A stretch of DNA of 31,021 nt, from NCBI GenBank assembly GCA_015680685.1, contig MNCI01011956.1, positions 342,443-373,463 on the forward strand, in the 5' to 3' direction. The notes beneath the pieces were generated by a model. The model did not search any database and was not told the origin of the DNA. It saw only the letters and a list, made by a program, of their open reading frames with translations. Below are positions 9,655-19,846 of the stretch, piece by piece. Origin of the DNA: Gnetum montanum. Its lineage: Eukaryota; Streptophyta; Gnetopsida; Gnetales; Gnetaceae. A program made the position numbers and the translations under genes. How positions within the stretch are numbered: position 1 is the stretch's first letter; each line of letters begins with the position of its first letter.

Positions 9655-9765
9655 AATTGTGTAATTATCATTCATATATATAGGAGTAATATAGAATATG
9701 TTGTATCTATGATATCGTAACTGTGATATCATAGGTGATGCAATATTGTAGCTATAATATCACCC
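9655..9765 (-). promoter_or_regulatory. Promoter-like cluster: four CGATATCG-type palindromes and TATA
   Basis: TGATATCG at 9710-9717, TGATATCA at 9724-9731, CAATATTG at 9741-9748 and TAATATCA at 9755-9762 sit just upstream (minus orientation) of TATATATA at about 9674-9681. The arrangement equals that in the Athila-like LTRs at 289-355 and 21943-22009, but the flanking sequence does not align clearly. It is either a very old or different LTR with the same promoter design. The palindromes differ from CGATATCG mostly by CpG-type changes. Confidence 0.5.
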
Positions 9766-10482
9766 TTGAAAAATTTTAAATTTTTTCTTGATTTTTAAAA
9801 TAATGATAAGAAGTTATAATGTCTAGAGGATATTAATGTTTTCTAAAGAGTTCTTTAACCAAAGGGTGATGCTTAAAGATGATTTTATCACCCCCAAGGT
9901 AGTAAAAAATGATTAAAAAATTTTTTGGGAAAGCACAAGTATATAATGTAGATAAGCATTTGTAATAGAAATGGTAAAGGTGATTAATTGTTAAGAGCTA
10001 TAAGAATGATATGAGAAGTTGAAAAATGACTGAAAATGAGTAAGATGATGTGAAATTGGTTGTCAAATATAATACACAAGAGTTACAGAAGTGAACCCTA
10101 CCCAAAGTAGGCTCCTATTCTTAATGCCCTTGTATAATCACTCTTGTAAGTATGTGTGAGGACTTAAGAAATTGAATATGAGTCATATTTCTCTTCCAGT
10201 ACATACATTTTGGATCTACCTAAATAAGAAGTTAATACTATACTAAACATTAATATTAAATTTTTAATTATACATACCAATGAGATGAGATGACGCATGA
10301 ATGGATTATAAAAAATAGGACATGAGGTATCCTCCCATAATCATAATGAATCATGTGTTTTAAGCATGATTAAAGAAATCCTTATCCATTTCCATCTAAG
10401 TTCTAAATCAAGTTCAAACCACGTACCAATAATAGTGCATTACATCATCCTAGACTCACTACCATGAGATCAATCACAATGG
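9766..10482. other. No gene seen; left flank of the chromovirus E2
   Basis: AT-rich sequence with no family motif on either strand. I could not find a convincing 5-base target-site duplication between its right edge and the sequence after 17032. Confidence 0.4.
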
Positions 10483-11400
10483 TGTATGGTCACCTCTTCT
10501 AATCCCATTTATTCCTTCCCTATATTTGTGATAGTAAGATTTGGGCATGAAGAAGACGTCTTGGGGAATAGGGAGACATCCTGGATGAGAGTTATGGTTG
10601 ATAGAAGATGTCTTAGGATCATAGAAGATAACTTACTAGATTTTTTATCTTCTTTAGAAAGATGTCTTACTATAGAGAAGACTTCTTACACAAGATGTTT
10701 CTTATTAGGAGGAAACATCTTATCTACATAGGAGGCATCTTCCCTAAAAGTTGAGTATTGATAGGAGATATCTTCTCATTGCTAAAGACAACTCATTCTA
10801 ATTCAATAAATAGCTAAAGTAATTTGAAAAAATATGAAAATAGTCAAGGAAAATATGTGAAGACCATGAAAAAAACTTAAAAACCTTAAGTTAAGTTGAG
10901 GAAAGGTTTCTAGGTTCTTTATCTTCTTATTATCGATAAATAGTAATGTAGTTCATACTTGTTGAGACCATGAGTAAGAAAGAAAGTACTTGAGTATGGA
11001 GAGCTTAGCAAGAGAGGATGTGATAGCACATTGAATGACTGGAATTGGTGATTACAACTCTAATGTCAATTGTATGATGTATTAGCTTGTGTGTCCTATT
11101 TTCTTTTGTCTTACCTATGAGTCAAGATGTTAGTCCTAGGTTGTGGAAGAGATTCTCTATTAGTTATATCTTACATTGAGAATGGCCACTATATGGTTAT
11201 AGAGCCTCATGCACTACAATATCACTTTAGTGTGAACGGTTTTGGATGTTGTGGATTTTCAAAACCCTTTTGTAATCTTATAATTAATTAATTAAAGATA
11301 GCTAGTTTTCTTATTTTCTAGCAAAACTTTTTATCTTTGCATAATATCTAGATTTAGTATTTAAAGGTGATTAATTAACAAGAGTGAACCTACTTTAGCA
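10483..11400 (+). repeat. 5' LTR of E2
   Basis: Starts TGTATGGTCACC and ends TTTAGCA just before the primer site. Aligns with 16098-17032 throughout; strongest shared phrases are 'cttgttgaga-catgagt', 'gagattctctatt', 'gagcctcatgc' and 'tttaaaggtgattaattaa'. A motif array occupies 10545-10735. Confidence 0.85.
10545..10735. promoter_or_regulatory. Two-way AGATGTCTT / AAGACATCT motif array in 5' LTR U3
   Basis: Variants on both strands: GAAGACGTCTT, GGGAGACATCC, AGAAGATGTCTTAG, AAAGATGTCTTAC, GAAGACTTCTT, AAGATGTTTCTT, GGAAACATCTT, GGAGGCATCTT. The same array, less eroded, is at 16165-16395 in the 3' LTR. Likely a U3 enhancer; the factor is unknown. Confidence 0.55.
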
Positions 11401-11404
11401 TTGT

Positions 11405-11416
11405 TAGTATTAGAGC
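11405..11416 (+). promoter_or_regulatory. Primer-binding site, initiator tRNA-Met type (degenerate)
   Basis: TAGTATTAGAGC, four bases after the LTR end, differs from the canonical plant PBS TGGTATCAGAGC by one G-to-A and one C-to-T change. Confidence 0.75.
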
Positions 11417-11465
11417 TTTTTGTTTATTATTTCTTGGAATTGATTGAGAATTTTTTTTATTTCAG

Positions 11466-12660
11466 ATGGCATCCAAAAAGAAACATGTACAAGCTTTGAA
11501 AAGAAACATGGAGAGCATGAAGTCTACCTTCCAAATGATGGTTTCTCATTCATATGAAATTATTATAAAGGTAGACAAGAATGCTAGTCCTATCCATATC
11601 CAAACATGTGGAGGTGAACAACAAATGTGTTCAAATGAAGAAGTTTCACAACCAAGTGGACATGAAGTAGATGAAAAGAAAGGACAATATAGCTATGGAA
11701 GTGTAGGAACCTAGCAACCAAAGATCTCAATGGGAGGGAATCCTATTCCTTAGATGAGAATTCTAAGGGCTCCAACTATGGTAAACACTTCTTCTCTAGG
11801 AAACCTTGATGAGGAAGATGAGGTAAGACTTACAAGAGGGTTCAAAAATGCTACAAGACTTCCCTATGTAGAGTTGAAGACTTTTAATGATGTAGATGAT
11901 ACCAATGCTTTTTCAAGTTGGCTAAAGATACTTGAAATGAATTTCCAATTAGAAGATGTAACAAATAACTTGAGGGTGCCTATTAATAAATTCATATTAG
12001 AAGGTATCACTTCTACTTGGTGGAAAAAGAAGTCCCAAGGTTATGAAAGAAGAAATGGTTAACCCATTAGAAATTAGGATCTAATGAAATACAAGTTGAA
12101 GAGAAAATTTGAACAATCTCATTAGAGAGAAAAGACTATTATGAAGTTAAAATTCCTAAGGTAAGTCAACAAGGATCTAAAATAATTCTACATCAAATTT
12201 TGTAACCTATTCCATCAAGCTAAGGTAAACTGGGAGGATTATGAACAAGCTTCAAAATTTTTTAGAGCTCTCAAAATTACATACCAATGGAAGTTATTTT
12301 TTATGAGCCATAAACTCTACATAAGGCATATGATTAGGCACTCAAGGCTAAGAAGAAATTAAGTGGATATGAAAACATGACCAAAAAAACTTCCAAGAAG
12401 AAGGAGAAGGAATCCAAATTTGAGAAGGGATTCAAGTCCAAGTCTGAAGACAAGAATGGCAGCCATGAAAAGAAGACTAAAAGAGGTGATGAGAAGGATA
12501 ACACCAAGAAGAACCAAGGCAAGGGAGGTAAGAATCAAGGTAGAAGCTCATCAAAAATATAGTGCTTCAAGTGTAGCAAATGGAGACACAAGAAATGAGA
12601 ATGTCCACTTCACAAGGTAGCCAAGGAAAAAGATATGTAAATCATGGAGGTGGAGGAGAG
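11466..12660 (+). pseudogene. gag: E2 gag polyprotein region
   Basis: The ATG at 11466 (MASKKKHVQALKRNMESM) is 50 bases past the PBS. The same frame, interrupted by TAG stops near 11713 and 11752, continues with the capsid-type stretch LPYVELKTFNDVDDTNAFSS, then WLKILEMNFQLEDV and ITSTWWKKKSQ. In another frame come FYIKFCNLFHQAKVNWEDYE and then, in frame 2 from 12377, a Lys-rich segment. The CCHC zinc knuckle is at about 12562-12605: Cys-Phe-Lys-Cys, His four residues later, final Cys after a TGA. Gag would form the particle and package RNA. Multiple stops and at least two frame changes make it non-coding now. Confidence 0.75.
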
Positions 12661-12739
12661 ATTAAGCCAAGGTCTTCATTGGAAATGTGAATAGGATAAC
12701 ACCCTAATAGAAAATTTTTAGTTCATATTGGATCTATAT

Positions 12740-13330
12740 GTTTTCTTAGTGGGGAATGGATTCATATTTTGATTAATGGGGGAGATCAAGAAAATATTAT
12801 TTCTTCTACGATAGTTGGTAGATTGGGATTGGTAACTAATCCTTATCCTAGATCCTATAAATTGCATTGGTTTTCTAGAGATTTTTCTTAAGAGGTAAGA
12901 GAACAAGACACTTTGAAATTTAAATTTGGGGGTTTTCATGATGTTGTAAAGTGTGATGTACTTCCAATAGATTGTGCTAATGTAATTCTTAGTAGACCTT
13001 GGAATTTTAATAATGGTGCTCAATTTGATGGAGAAAGAAACATGTGGGGTGTAGCTAGACCTAATGGAATCCATGATTTGATTCCAATGATAGCTAAACA
13101 AGTGAGGTAACAAAGCTCACTTAATGCTTTCTTAATCCTTCTAGGAGAGAGAAAATATATTAAGGAACATGATCAAATTGGTTTTGATTTTGTTGTTATG
13201 ATAACAATTACTACTAACCATGATGATGCGCAAGTTGACCTTTCTACAAGTATGCTAGGTTTGAAGGAGAAATTTCCCATGGTGTTCAAGGGAGAATTGG
13301 ATGGATTAACACCAATGAGGAATGTATAAT
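12740..13330 (+). pseudogene. pol: E2 aspartic protease region
   Basis: Frame 1 reads WIHILINGGDQENIISS, the retropepsin active-site loop, with Asn where the catalytic Asp is expected (GAT to AAT would explain it). Then come VGRLGL, PYPRSYKLHWF, a TAA, KFKFGGFHDVVKCDVLPID and NVILSRPWNF, which equals the family 'cdv.pmd..hiLLGRPWqyd'. A linker to RT follows (LKEKFPMVFKGELDGLTPMR), matching the 'L...fp.vFp.eLp.gLPP.R' start of the RT region. Loss of the catalytic Asp plus stops means no activity. Confidence 0.75.
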
Positions 13331-13393
13331 ATCATACTGATTTTATTTTTGGTGCTACCATTCCAAAAACGAGAACTTACTAGATGCACCATA

Positions 13394-14137
13394 TTAGTGG
13401 GCTAAATTGCAAAGGGAAGTAGAGAAGTTACTTGAAAATGGGTTTGTGAGGAAATCCATTTGACCTTGTGTAGTTCCAAAGGTGTTATTTCCAAAGAAGA
13501 ATAGTGGTGATTGGAGGATGTGCATTGATTCTAGGATAGTGAACAATATAATAGTGAGGTAAAGGTTTCCTATTACATGGATGGATGATATCCTTGATGT
13601 CCTTACCAATGTTGAAATGTTTAGGAATATTAATTTGAAGAGTAAGTACCATCAAATCAAAATCAAGTCTAGTGATGAGTCTAAGAAAAATTTCAAGACA
13701 CCATATGGATTATTGAGTGGTTGATGATACCATTTGGGCTCATGAATGCACCTGCTACATTAATGAGATTGATGCATGATGTATTGAAGGACTTAGTTGG
13801 TAAGTATTGTATTATCTTTTTTGATGATATTTTGATATATAGCTCTAATGAGGAAGAGCACTTAGTTCACTTGAGGATGGTGTGTATGAAGTTAGAGAAG
13901 GCATATTTGGTAATTAATGTGAAGAAAACACATTTCTTTAAGAGGAAAATCACACATTTAAGACGTGTGGTTTCTAAAAACCAAATTCAGATGGAAGCTA
14001 CCAAGGTGAAAGCTATTAAGGATTGGCCAACTCCTAAGAATGTTGTGAAGGTAAGATCATTTCTTAGTTTAGCTAGCTTTTATAAATGGTTCATCAAAAT
14101 TTTAGTGATATTTCATGGACTATGTTTGCTTGGTTAA
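13394..14137 (+). pseudogene. pol: E2 reverse transcriptase
   Basis: Frame 3 holds LQREVEKLLENGFVRKSI, then FPKKNSGDWRMCIDSRIVNN, then FPITWMDDILDVL and YHQIKIKSSDESKKNFKTP. At about 13715-13721 one base is missing in the motif normally reading 'GLyEWLVMPFGL', and frame 2 continues with MMIPFGLMNAPATLMRLMHD, FFDDILIYSSNEEEHLVHL and the thumb region 'hFFKRKITHL'. The catalytic FFDD box is intact, so death is due to the frameshift and stops (TGA in KSI-PC, TAA before RFPI). Confidence 0.85.
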
Positions 14138-14139
14138 AG

Positions 14140-14600
14140 AAAAATAAAGTTCTTAAGTGGAATAATGAAACCTAATCCTTGCCTTATTGAAAGAGAATAT
14201 TACCAGTGAACCAATGCTTGCAATTATAGATTTTTAGAACCTTTTTCAGCTAGATATGGATGTAAGTGGACCTATCATTATTGGGTACTTTCATAAGAAA
14301 GTATACTTGTTTCAAAAATTTGAATGAGTCAAGGAAAGAATATAGCATTTATGAAAATGATTTGTACACTACTTCAAGCAATCAAGCATTGGAGGCATTA
14401 TTTGTTGCCCAGGGAGTTCACTTTGATGATAAACCACCAAGAATTTTAGTTTCTAAACTCACAAAAGAATTTGAGTAAAAAGCACATGAAATTTGATGCA
14501 TAGTTATAAGAGTTCAATTTTGTGTTGAAGCACAAAAGTGGGAAATCTAATTTAATGGTTGATGCATTATCCAGGGTGCATGGAGTGAATTTCAACATGC
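14140..14600 (+). pseudogene. pol: E2 RNase H domain
   Basis: Recognisable pieces in two frames: LALLKENITSEPMLAIIDF, FQLDMDVSGPIIIGYF (first acidic residue region), NESRKEYSIYENDLYTTSSN (family 'lneaRkrYs.ydkElya'), and the end EFNFVLKHKSGKSNLMVDAL, then SRV, which is the conserved 'f.i.hr.Gk.N.vaDaLSR' exit of the domain. Frame changes near 14315 and near 14490, plus TAA/TGA stops. Would degrade RNA in RNA-DNA hybrids if intact. Confidence 0.8.
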
Positions 14601-14739
14601 CTCACATGTAATATATGGATGATTTTTCTTCTTTGTATGAGCATGATGATGATTTTGAACAGGTTTGGAGAAGCCTCAAAGAGCCATTAATGAATAGGAT
14701 AGATCAATAGAGGGATAATCATATCCAATATGAACTTAT

Positions 14740-15879
14740 ATTTAAGAATGGAAAGGTATGTGTTCCTAATTATGATTTTAGAAAAAATATTTGATTCAAA
14801 AACCATTTCAATAGCATGGCAAGTCACATGGGTAGGAAAAAAAATTGGAACTTATGGGCAGGCACTATTTTTAGCCTAGTATGGCAAGTGAAGTTTAGAA
14901 ATGTATGAAGGAGTATTTGACTTATCAAAAGTTCAAAGGAGGTAAATAAGTGGATGAACACTATATGCCTTTTCTATTTCCCATGGGTCCATGAAAAAGT
15001 GTGTCTATGGAGTTTTTGAGTGATATTGTAAAAACCAAAAGTAGGAATGATGCAATTTTTGATATTGTAGACCAATTCTTCAAGATGACACACTTCATTC
15101 CATGCAAGAAGATGAGTGATGCTTCTCATGTTGTAAATTTATTTTTCTAGCATGTTGTGAAGTTGCATGGAATTCCTTTGAATATTATTAGTGATAGAAA
15201 CTCAAAATTCAGAAATTACTTTTGGATTTTCTTTTGAAAATTTTTAGGGACAAAGTTGAATTTTTCTAGTGCATATCATCCACAATCTGATGGCCAAAAA
15301 AAGGTGCTAGAAAAATCCTTATTGAACATATTAAGATGTTTGTGTGATGGATAGCCAAATAGATAGCAAAACTTGTGTCATGCTAAGCTTTCATACAATA
15401 ATTATTTTCATGTTGCTATCTACAAAAGCCAATCTAAAGTAAACTATGATTTTTGTCCAAATATGATGAACACCTTGAAGAGCTTTGATGATGAATCTCA
15501 ACTTAGTACTAATTTTAAGCAAGATATGAGGGATCTCCATGTACAAGTAAAATCAAATCTTAAGAAGAAGGCTAAAGAGAGAGTCCTCAAGAGAAATGAG
15601 GGAAAATGGAAGCCTAATTTTGTTGTTGGTAATTTGGTTTGGATGCACTTGAAGAAAAAGTATTTGAGAGATGTTAACTTCTCTAAGTTGAAAGCCAAGA
15701 AGATGGAGCTTTTCAAAATCAAGTCTAAGTTCATTAATAATTCTTTTAAAATTGATTTACCAATTGATGTTTATATGTATTTTGTATTTATTATTTCATA
15801 TTTTGTGTACTATCATAGACAAGTTGATGAGGAGACCATAAAAGATAGTATTAATGAGTTGAAGCAAGCTATTAATTAG
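14740..15879 (+). pseudogene. pol: E2 integrase
   Basis: A frame reads [80 protein letters not shown]. These match the catalytic core of plant chromovirus integrases. The first Asp is Glu (SMEF instead of SMDF), the second Asp is kept (SDRN), and the catalytic Glu is Lys (GQKKV instead of GQTEV). The tail from 15373 is open for 168 codons: KPNFVVGNLVWMHLKKKYLR, KLKAKKMELFKIKSKF, NSFKIDLP, matching the GPY/F-type C-terminal module. The N-terminal HHCC zinc region is scrambled around 14800-14950. Confidence 0.85.
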
Positions 15880-15884
15880 TCCAA

Positions 15885-16025
15885 GCCTTAAATGGAGAGG
15901 AAGATAATCATACTCAACCAAAGGAAAGCTTATAGTACTTGAAGTATCAAGAGGCATAAATATTTGATCTATTAGGAGGATCAATCCATGGATGATCATG
16001 TGTAGATTCATAAGTTTAAAGTTCA
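15885..16025 (+). pseudogene. E2 chromodomain-like tail
   Basis: Directly after the integrase: ERKIIILNQRKAYST, a TGA, SIKRHKYLIY, a TAG, EDQSMDDHV, a TAG, IHKF. The spacing and residues fit 'e.ILd.R.....r....YLvkWkg.p.edatW', with both TAG stops where the two conserved Trp are expected and the TGA where Arg fits. In chromoviruses this domain steers insertion to certain histone marks. Call rests on pattern only. Confidence 0.55.
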
Positions 16026-16077
16026 TGACTGTGGGATCACTTCAACTCCTACTCCCTTGTTTACATGAATCTACTTT

Positions 16078-16097
16078 ATAAAGGGTGGGAGAGCTAG
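16078..16097 (+). promoter_or_regulatory. Polypurine tract of E2
   Basis: 'ataaagggtgggagagctag' lies immediately before the 3' LTR start TGTAGATAC, as needed to prime plus-strand DNA synthesis. Confidence 0.65.
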
Positions 16098-16164
16098 TGT
16101 AGATACATCTTTTTTTATCTCATTTATTCATTCCCTATGTTTGTGCTTATAGGTTTCAAACTTG

Positions 16165-16395
16165 AAGAAGATGTCTAGGGGGAGAGGAGATGTCTTAGTT
16201 GAGAGTTATGGCTAATAGAAGGTGTCTTGAAACTAGAGGAGACATCTTGCTAAATTTTTTTTCTTTGGAAAGACATCTTGATATAGAGAAGATGTCTTAC
16301 ATAAGACATTTTCTGCTAGGAGTAGATGTCTTATCTTAGAAGGAGACATCTCCCTTGCAAGTTGACTTTTGATGAAAGGCATCTTCCAAGGCCAA
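16165..16395. promoter_or_regulatory. Two-way AGATGTCTT / AAGACATCT array in 3' LTR U3
   Basis: About ten copies in 230 bases: GAAGATGTCTAG, GAGATGTCTTAG, AGGTGTCTTG, GGAGACATCTTG, AAAGACATCTTG, GAAGATGTCTTAC, AAGACATTTT, TAGATGTCTTAT, GGAGACATCTCC, AGGCATCTTCC. They occur in both orientations and end some 70 bases before the TATA-like box at 16465. Some copies contain GAGACA, the complement of the auxin-response core TGTCTC; any hormone link is speculation. Confidence 0.65.
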
Positions 16396-16464
16396 AGATA
16401 ACCTGTATGGCCAAGAAAACATCCAAAATAGCCCATCCTAATTTGGGAAATAGTTAGGGTAATT

Positions 16465-16470
16465 TATAAA
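16465..16470 (+). promoter_or_regulatory. TATA-like box in E2 3' LTR
   Basis: TATAAA within 'aatttataaaaagatgg', downstream of the motif array. The equivalent place in the 5' LTR (near 10820) has lost the motif. Confidence 0.4.
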
Positions 16471-17032
16471 AAGATGGAAATAACTAGGGAAAAGGTGAGA
16501 AGGTCATGGAAAAAAACTAAGCTGAATTGAAGGAATATTTCTAGACTTCTTATCTCCTTGTTGCCCTTAAATATTGATGTAATTCATACTTGTTGAGACT
16601 ATGAGTGAGAAAGAGAGCTCTTGAGTGTGAAGAGCTTAACAAGAGAGGGTGTGAGAGTACATTGAGTGAGTGCAATTGGTGATTGTAGCTCCAAGGTCAA
16701 CTGTTTGATGTGTCAATCCATGTATTCTATTCTCTTGTTTCCTACTTATGTGTCAAGATGTCAATTCTGAGTTATATGAGAGATTCTCTATTGGTTGTGT
16801 CTTGCATTGAGAATAGCCATTGTATGGTTGTAGAGCCTCATGCTCTACAATATCACTTAAGTGTGAAATATTTTGAATGTTATGGGTTTTAAGAATCATA
16901 TTTTAATCTTCTAATCAATTAATTAAATATAGCTAGGTTTCTTTTTTTCTAGAAAAAAGTTTTATCTTTGTATTATATCTCGATTTAGTATTTAAAGGTG
17001 ATTAATTAAGTGAAGTGAACCTACTTCATACA

Positions 17033-19453
17033 ACCGTATGATGATACCATTACTCAACATAGAAAAGTAAGAAGAAGAAATTACAATTAATTAATTACAA
17101 TGTCTTTTTATTTCTTGGAACATCTTGGCCATTGGTCAGAGGGGTATCTTTAAGAATGAATAACATGTCTTTCTAGTCCCATAGTTAATGCTAATTTTAT
17201 CAATGATGTATCTACAAATATAGGTAACATAATTTTCTAATCACATGATGAAACTATTTCAAGAAACCATGAGATTCTTGAAAGTATCCTACCTTCAAGC
17301 ATCAATAACATGTCTTTTCAATGGTATCTCAAGACTATGTATTATGTGTATAAATTAATTATTGTATTAACCTTATTAGATAACTAATTTTAGGCATGGA
17401 TAACATGTCTTTATAGTGTCATAATAAGATCACAACTATTATTTTAAAAACATAATTCCATTTTAATAAATATTTGAGTAATTATATGATTACATAGAGG
17501 ATTGGAACTCATAGAAAAAGTTGAAAGAATCAACAAATCCTCTTTATCTCACAACTTTTTCCTATCCCTTTGTTGTTACATTTATACCATTTGATGAAGT
17601 AGACATTAACAACTATCTTATTTCCTTAAAATTATTCTAGTACATTAGAATAATTTGATTTTGATTAAGTTGGATACATAGGATTCTTTAAATTCAAGGA
17701 TGATGAAATCATGAGACCAATTGATCATTTCACAGTGAAAAAGTATATTATAGATATGGCTACTAGAAAGAAAGAAACATATACTTGGTTGGATTACCAG
17801 TTCCCTTCAATTAAGACTTCTTTGTTTTCCACTTCATATATTAGTATATATTTAATATGGCTATGAACATAATGGGGATTTTTCTTGGATTTTCTAAAAG
17901 TGATTGCCATAGTATGTTTTTAGCACAAACAATATTTGAATAGAAAATGTTGTTGTGTTGGGAAATAATAAAGAAGAGTTTTAAGGGAATAGATTGTGCT
18001 TAAGTGTAACAAAGAAAGTTGAGGATAACTTGACAAAGTGTAACTATGATGAAAAATAGAAAGGCTATATGTCTATCTTACACATAGGTTATATAGATGC
18101 CTACAAAATTCTTCCAAGGAAATGGTATGCAAAGTAAAATGCTGAGTAACACAGAGATTTATTCTCCCAATAGATGCAATAACAATCATATTATGGGAAA
18201 TATATTGAAGTTATAAAGCTTGAATAGCTATTTTAATGCTATCATCTACATCAATGTAATTGTAACTAGAGGTCATCTAATGTATGTATTGAGCAAAGAG
18301 TGTGTAGTAGAATGCATAAATTTCAAAAATAGAAAAAAAGATACAATCAATATTACTAAATTTGTATAGTTAACAATATCATCAAAAGAGAGAAACAAAC
18401 TTCATAGTGTTATTGCATACAACATGTTTGAAATAATAATTTTTAGAACCCAAGCTACACATCCATTGATAACATAGATTGTCGATGTGCTCGTTGTTAT
18501 TGGTTCTCTATTCATCAAAAATGAATTAAAAAATCTTGGAGTTTTTGCTAGATGTCCATGCTTTGTGCTTGCCATTCTTGCTCAAACCAAGTCTACATAG
18601 GTAGGTGCTAAGCAAGCAAGCATCACACATAATGTCTTTGCTCGTACAGAATTAAAATCTTAATCTCCATCATATTAAGTATCTACAACAAAAATAACCA
18701 TGAAAAAATGACTTGTTGTACCCTAATTAAGTTAGAATTAGGAAGGATAGGCTTCAAACCTCAAAAGATAAAAACACCATTAACATTCTCATGGTGTCAA
18801 ATTCCTCATCACTACATGAATTCGGGTCACTAAGAAATGAAGAAAATGGCAAGTGACAATAATAGGTTCCTAGAGCACCAACATCACCAACAGCATTTTT
18901 TTAACTAGGGATTCATGACAAAATAATTTAGGAAATGTGTGTTTGATCAAATAGTTGGACCACATTTGCAAACCTTATTATAGCTCCACAGTAGTAGGAG
19001 AAGGAGTTCTTTCAACCTAGAGAAGTTCCATTTTTTGCCATTCTCAAAAGATGTGGCAAGTAGACATGAAACTTAGGGTTTGTTGTAGTAACAAAATGCA
19101 ACTCAATGTGCAATAGGAAGACACTCACAGATGTAGCAAAAGTAGGTAGATGGTGCCATTGTAGAAAAGCTCATCCATTGATGACATAGAAGGGCAACAA
19201 CAACGTGACTTTTCCTACACCACTGTTGATGAAAACTCAAAAATAAAATCTACCACAACTACTAGAGGTATGGCTATGAGACTTTAGCAACCAAGGAACT
19301 AGGAGCGTGTGTAAAAAAGGACAACATAAGTAGATAGAGAAACGGCTAGTGATGGCACTACATTCTAGTGCAAGGTCAAGGTAGCACAATGTTTGGCATG
19401 ATAGCCACAAGACTTGTGTACACCCTCAAACTTCTACATGTCTAATGTAGATG
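17033..19453. other. Long stretch without a recognised gene
   Basis: AT-rich, no LTR or polyprotein motif recognised on either strand. A short phrase 'ataacatgtcttt' recurs at about 17160, 17305 and 17400. An open run near 17690-17860 (DEIMRPIDHFTVKKYIIDMA, then RKKETYTWLDYQFPS) looks more like protein than its surroundings, but I cannot name it. Confidence 0.4.
17159..17415 (+). repeat. Three spaced copies of 'ataacatgtcttt'
   Basis: Copies start at about 17160, 17305 and 17400, each preceded by a short A/T/G-rich run such as 'gaatga', 'catca' or 'catgg'. Spacing is irregular (145 and 95 bases), so this is not a simple tandem array. Confidence 0.45.
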
Positions 19454-19635
19454 TGTAGACACACTAGGCCTTAAGGCCATGTAGCCTTAATAACTTTTTT
19501 TGTTATTATTATTATTATCATCATTACATTTTGCAAGACTTTTCAAATGTGAAAAAAGGAGGATTTTAAAATTTAAAAATAAAGAATTTATAAAAATGTG
19601 GCAAACATACCTTTATTTTCTAAAAAATAAAAAAT

Positions 19636-19664
19636 TTCCATAGAAGTTATAACCTTCTATGGAA
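19636..19664. repeat. Hairpin with 11-base arms
   Basis: TTCCATAGAAG, loop of seven bases (ttataac), CTTCTATGGAA. The arms are perfect. The stem base and loop contain the palindrome GTTATAAC, which recurs inside the perfect 12-base palindrome AAGTTATAACTT at 19757-19768. Confidence 0.8.
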
Positions 19665-19768
19665 TTTATAATTTAATCTCCATGATATTTTTAAGGATGT
19701 AATTACTAAAAATACACTTAGCAACTATGGCTAGATTTTCTTATAACTTCCTATAAAAGTTATAACTT

Positions 19769-19846
19769 CTTAAGGTAGTTATGAATAAATTACCTAGATA
19801 TTTGTTATTCACCTTAACCTCTCATGATTATTGTAACTACCTTAAG
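19769..19846. promoter_or_regulatory. Perfect 13-base inverted repeat just upstream of a TATA box
   Basis: CTTAAGGTAGTTA at 19769-19781 and its exact reverse complement TAACTACCTTAAG at 19834-19846, six bases before TATATAA at 19852-19858. Likely part of the promoter of the LTR-like segment. Confidence 0.7.

Larger units (their letters stand above)
10483..17032 (+). mobile_element. Chromovirus-type Ty3/gypsy retrotransposon E2, complete but inactive
   Basis: About 6.55 kb. Two direct LTRs (10483-11400 and 16098-17032), a degenerate initiator-Met primer site, then gag with CCHC knuckle, protease, RT, RNase H, integrase, chromodomain-like tail and a purine-rich tract before the 3' LTR. This is the canonical plant chromovirus order. 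The LTRs are plainly homologous end to end but have many substitutions and small indels, so the insertion is old. Every coding domain holds stops, and several also hold frameshifts. The right end at 17032 is set by alignment to the 5' LTR end and is uncertain by a few bases. Confidence 0.9.
16098..17032 (+). repeat. 3' LTR of E2
   Basis: Begins TGTAGATACATC after the purine tract. Aligns with 10483-11400 and ends near CTTCATACA. Its motif array (16165-16395) and TATA-like TATAAA (16465-16470) are better preserved than in the 5' copy. Confidence 0.85.

Noticed and set aside
10486-10731. Open frames inside the E2 LTRs (also 16710-16892)
   Set aside because: They lie within non-coding LTR sequence and are not shared between the two LTRs.
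12718-13113. 131-codon open frame on the minus strand
   Set aside because: It is the antisense shadow of the E2 protease domain, which is clearly the real coding strand.
10483-17040. Target-site duplication flanking E2
   Set aside because: The bases before 10483 (aatgg) and after about 17032 (accgt) do not match under any boundary I tried; decay or a misplaced end is likely.
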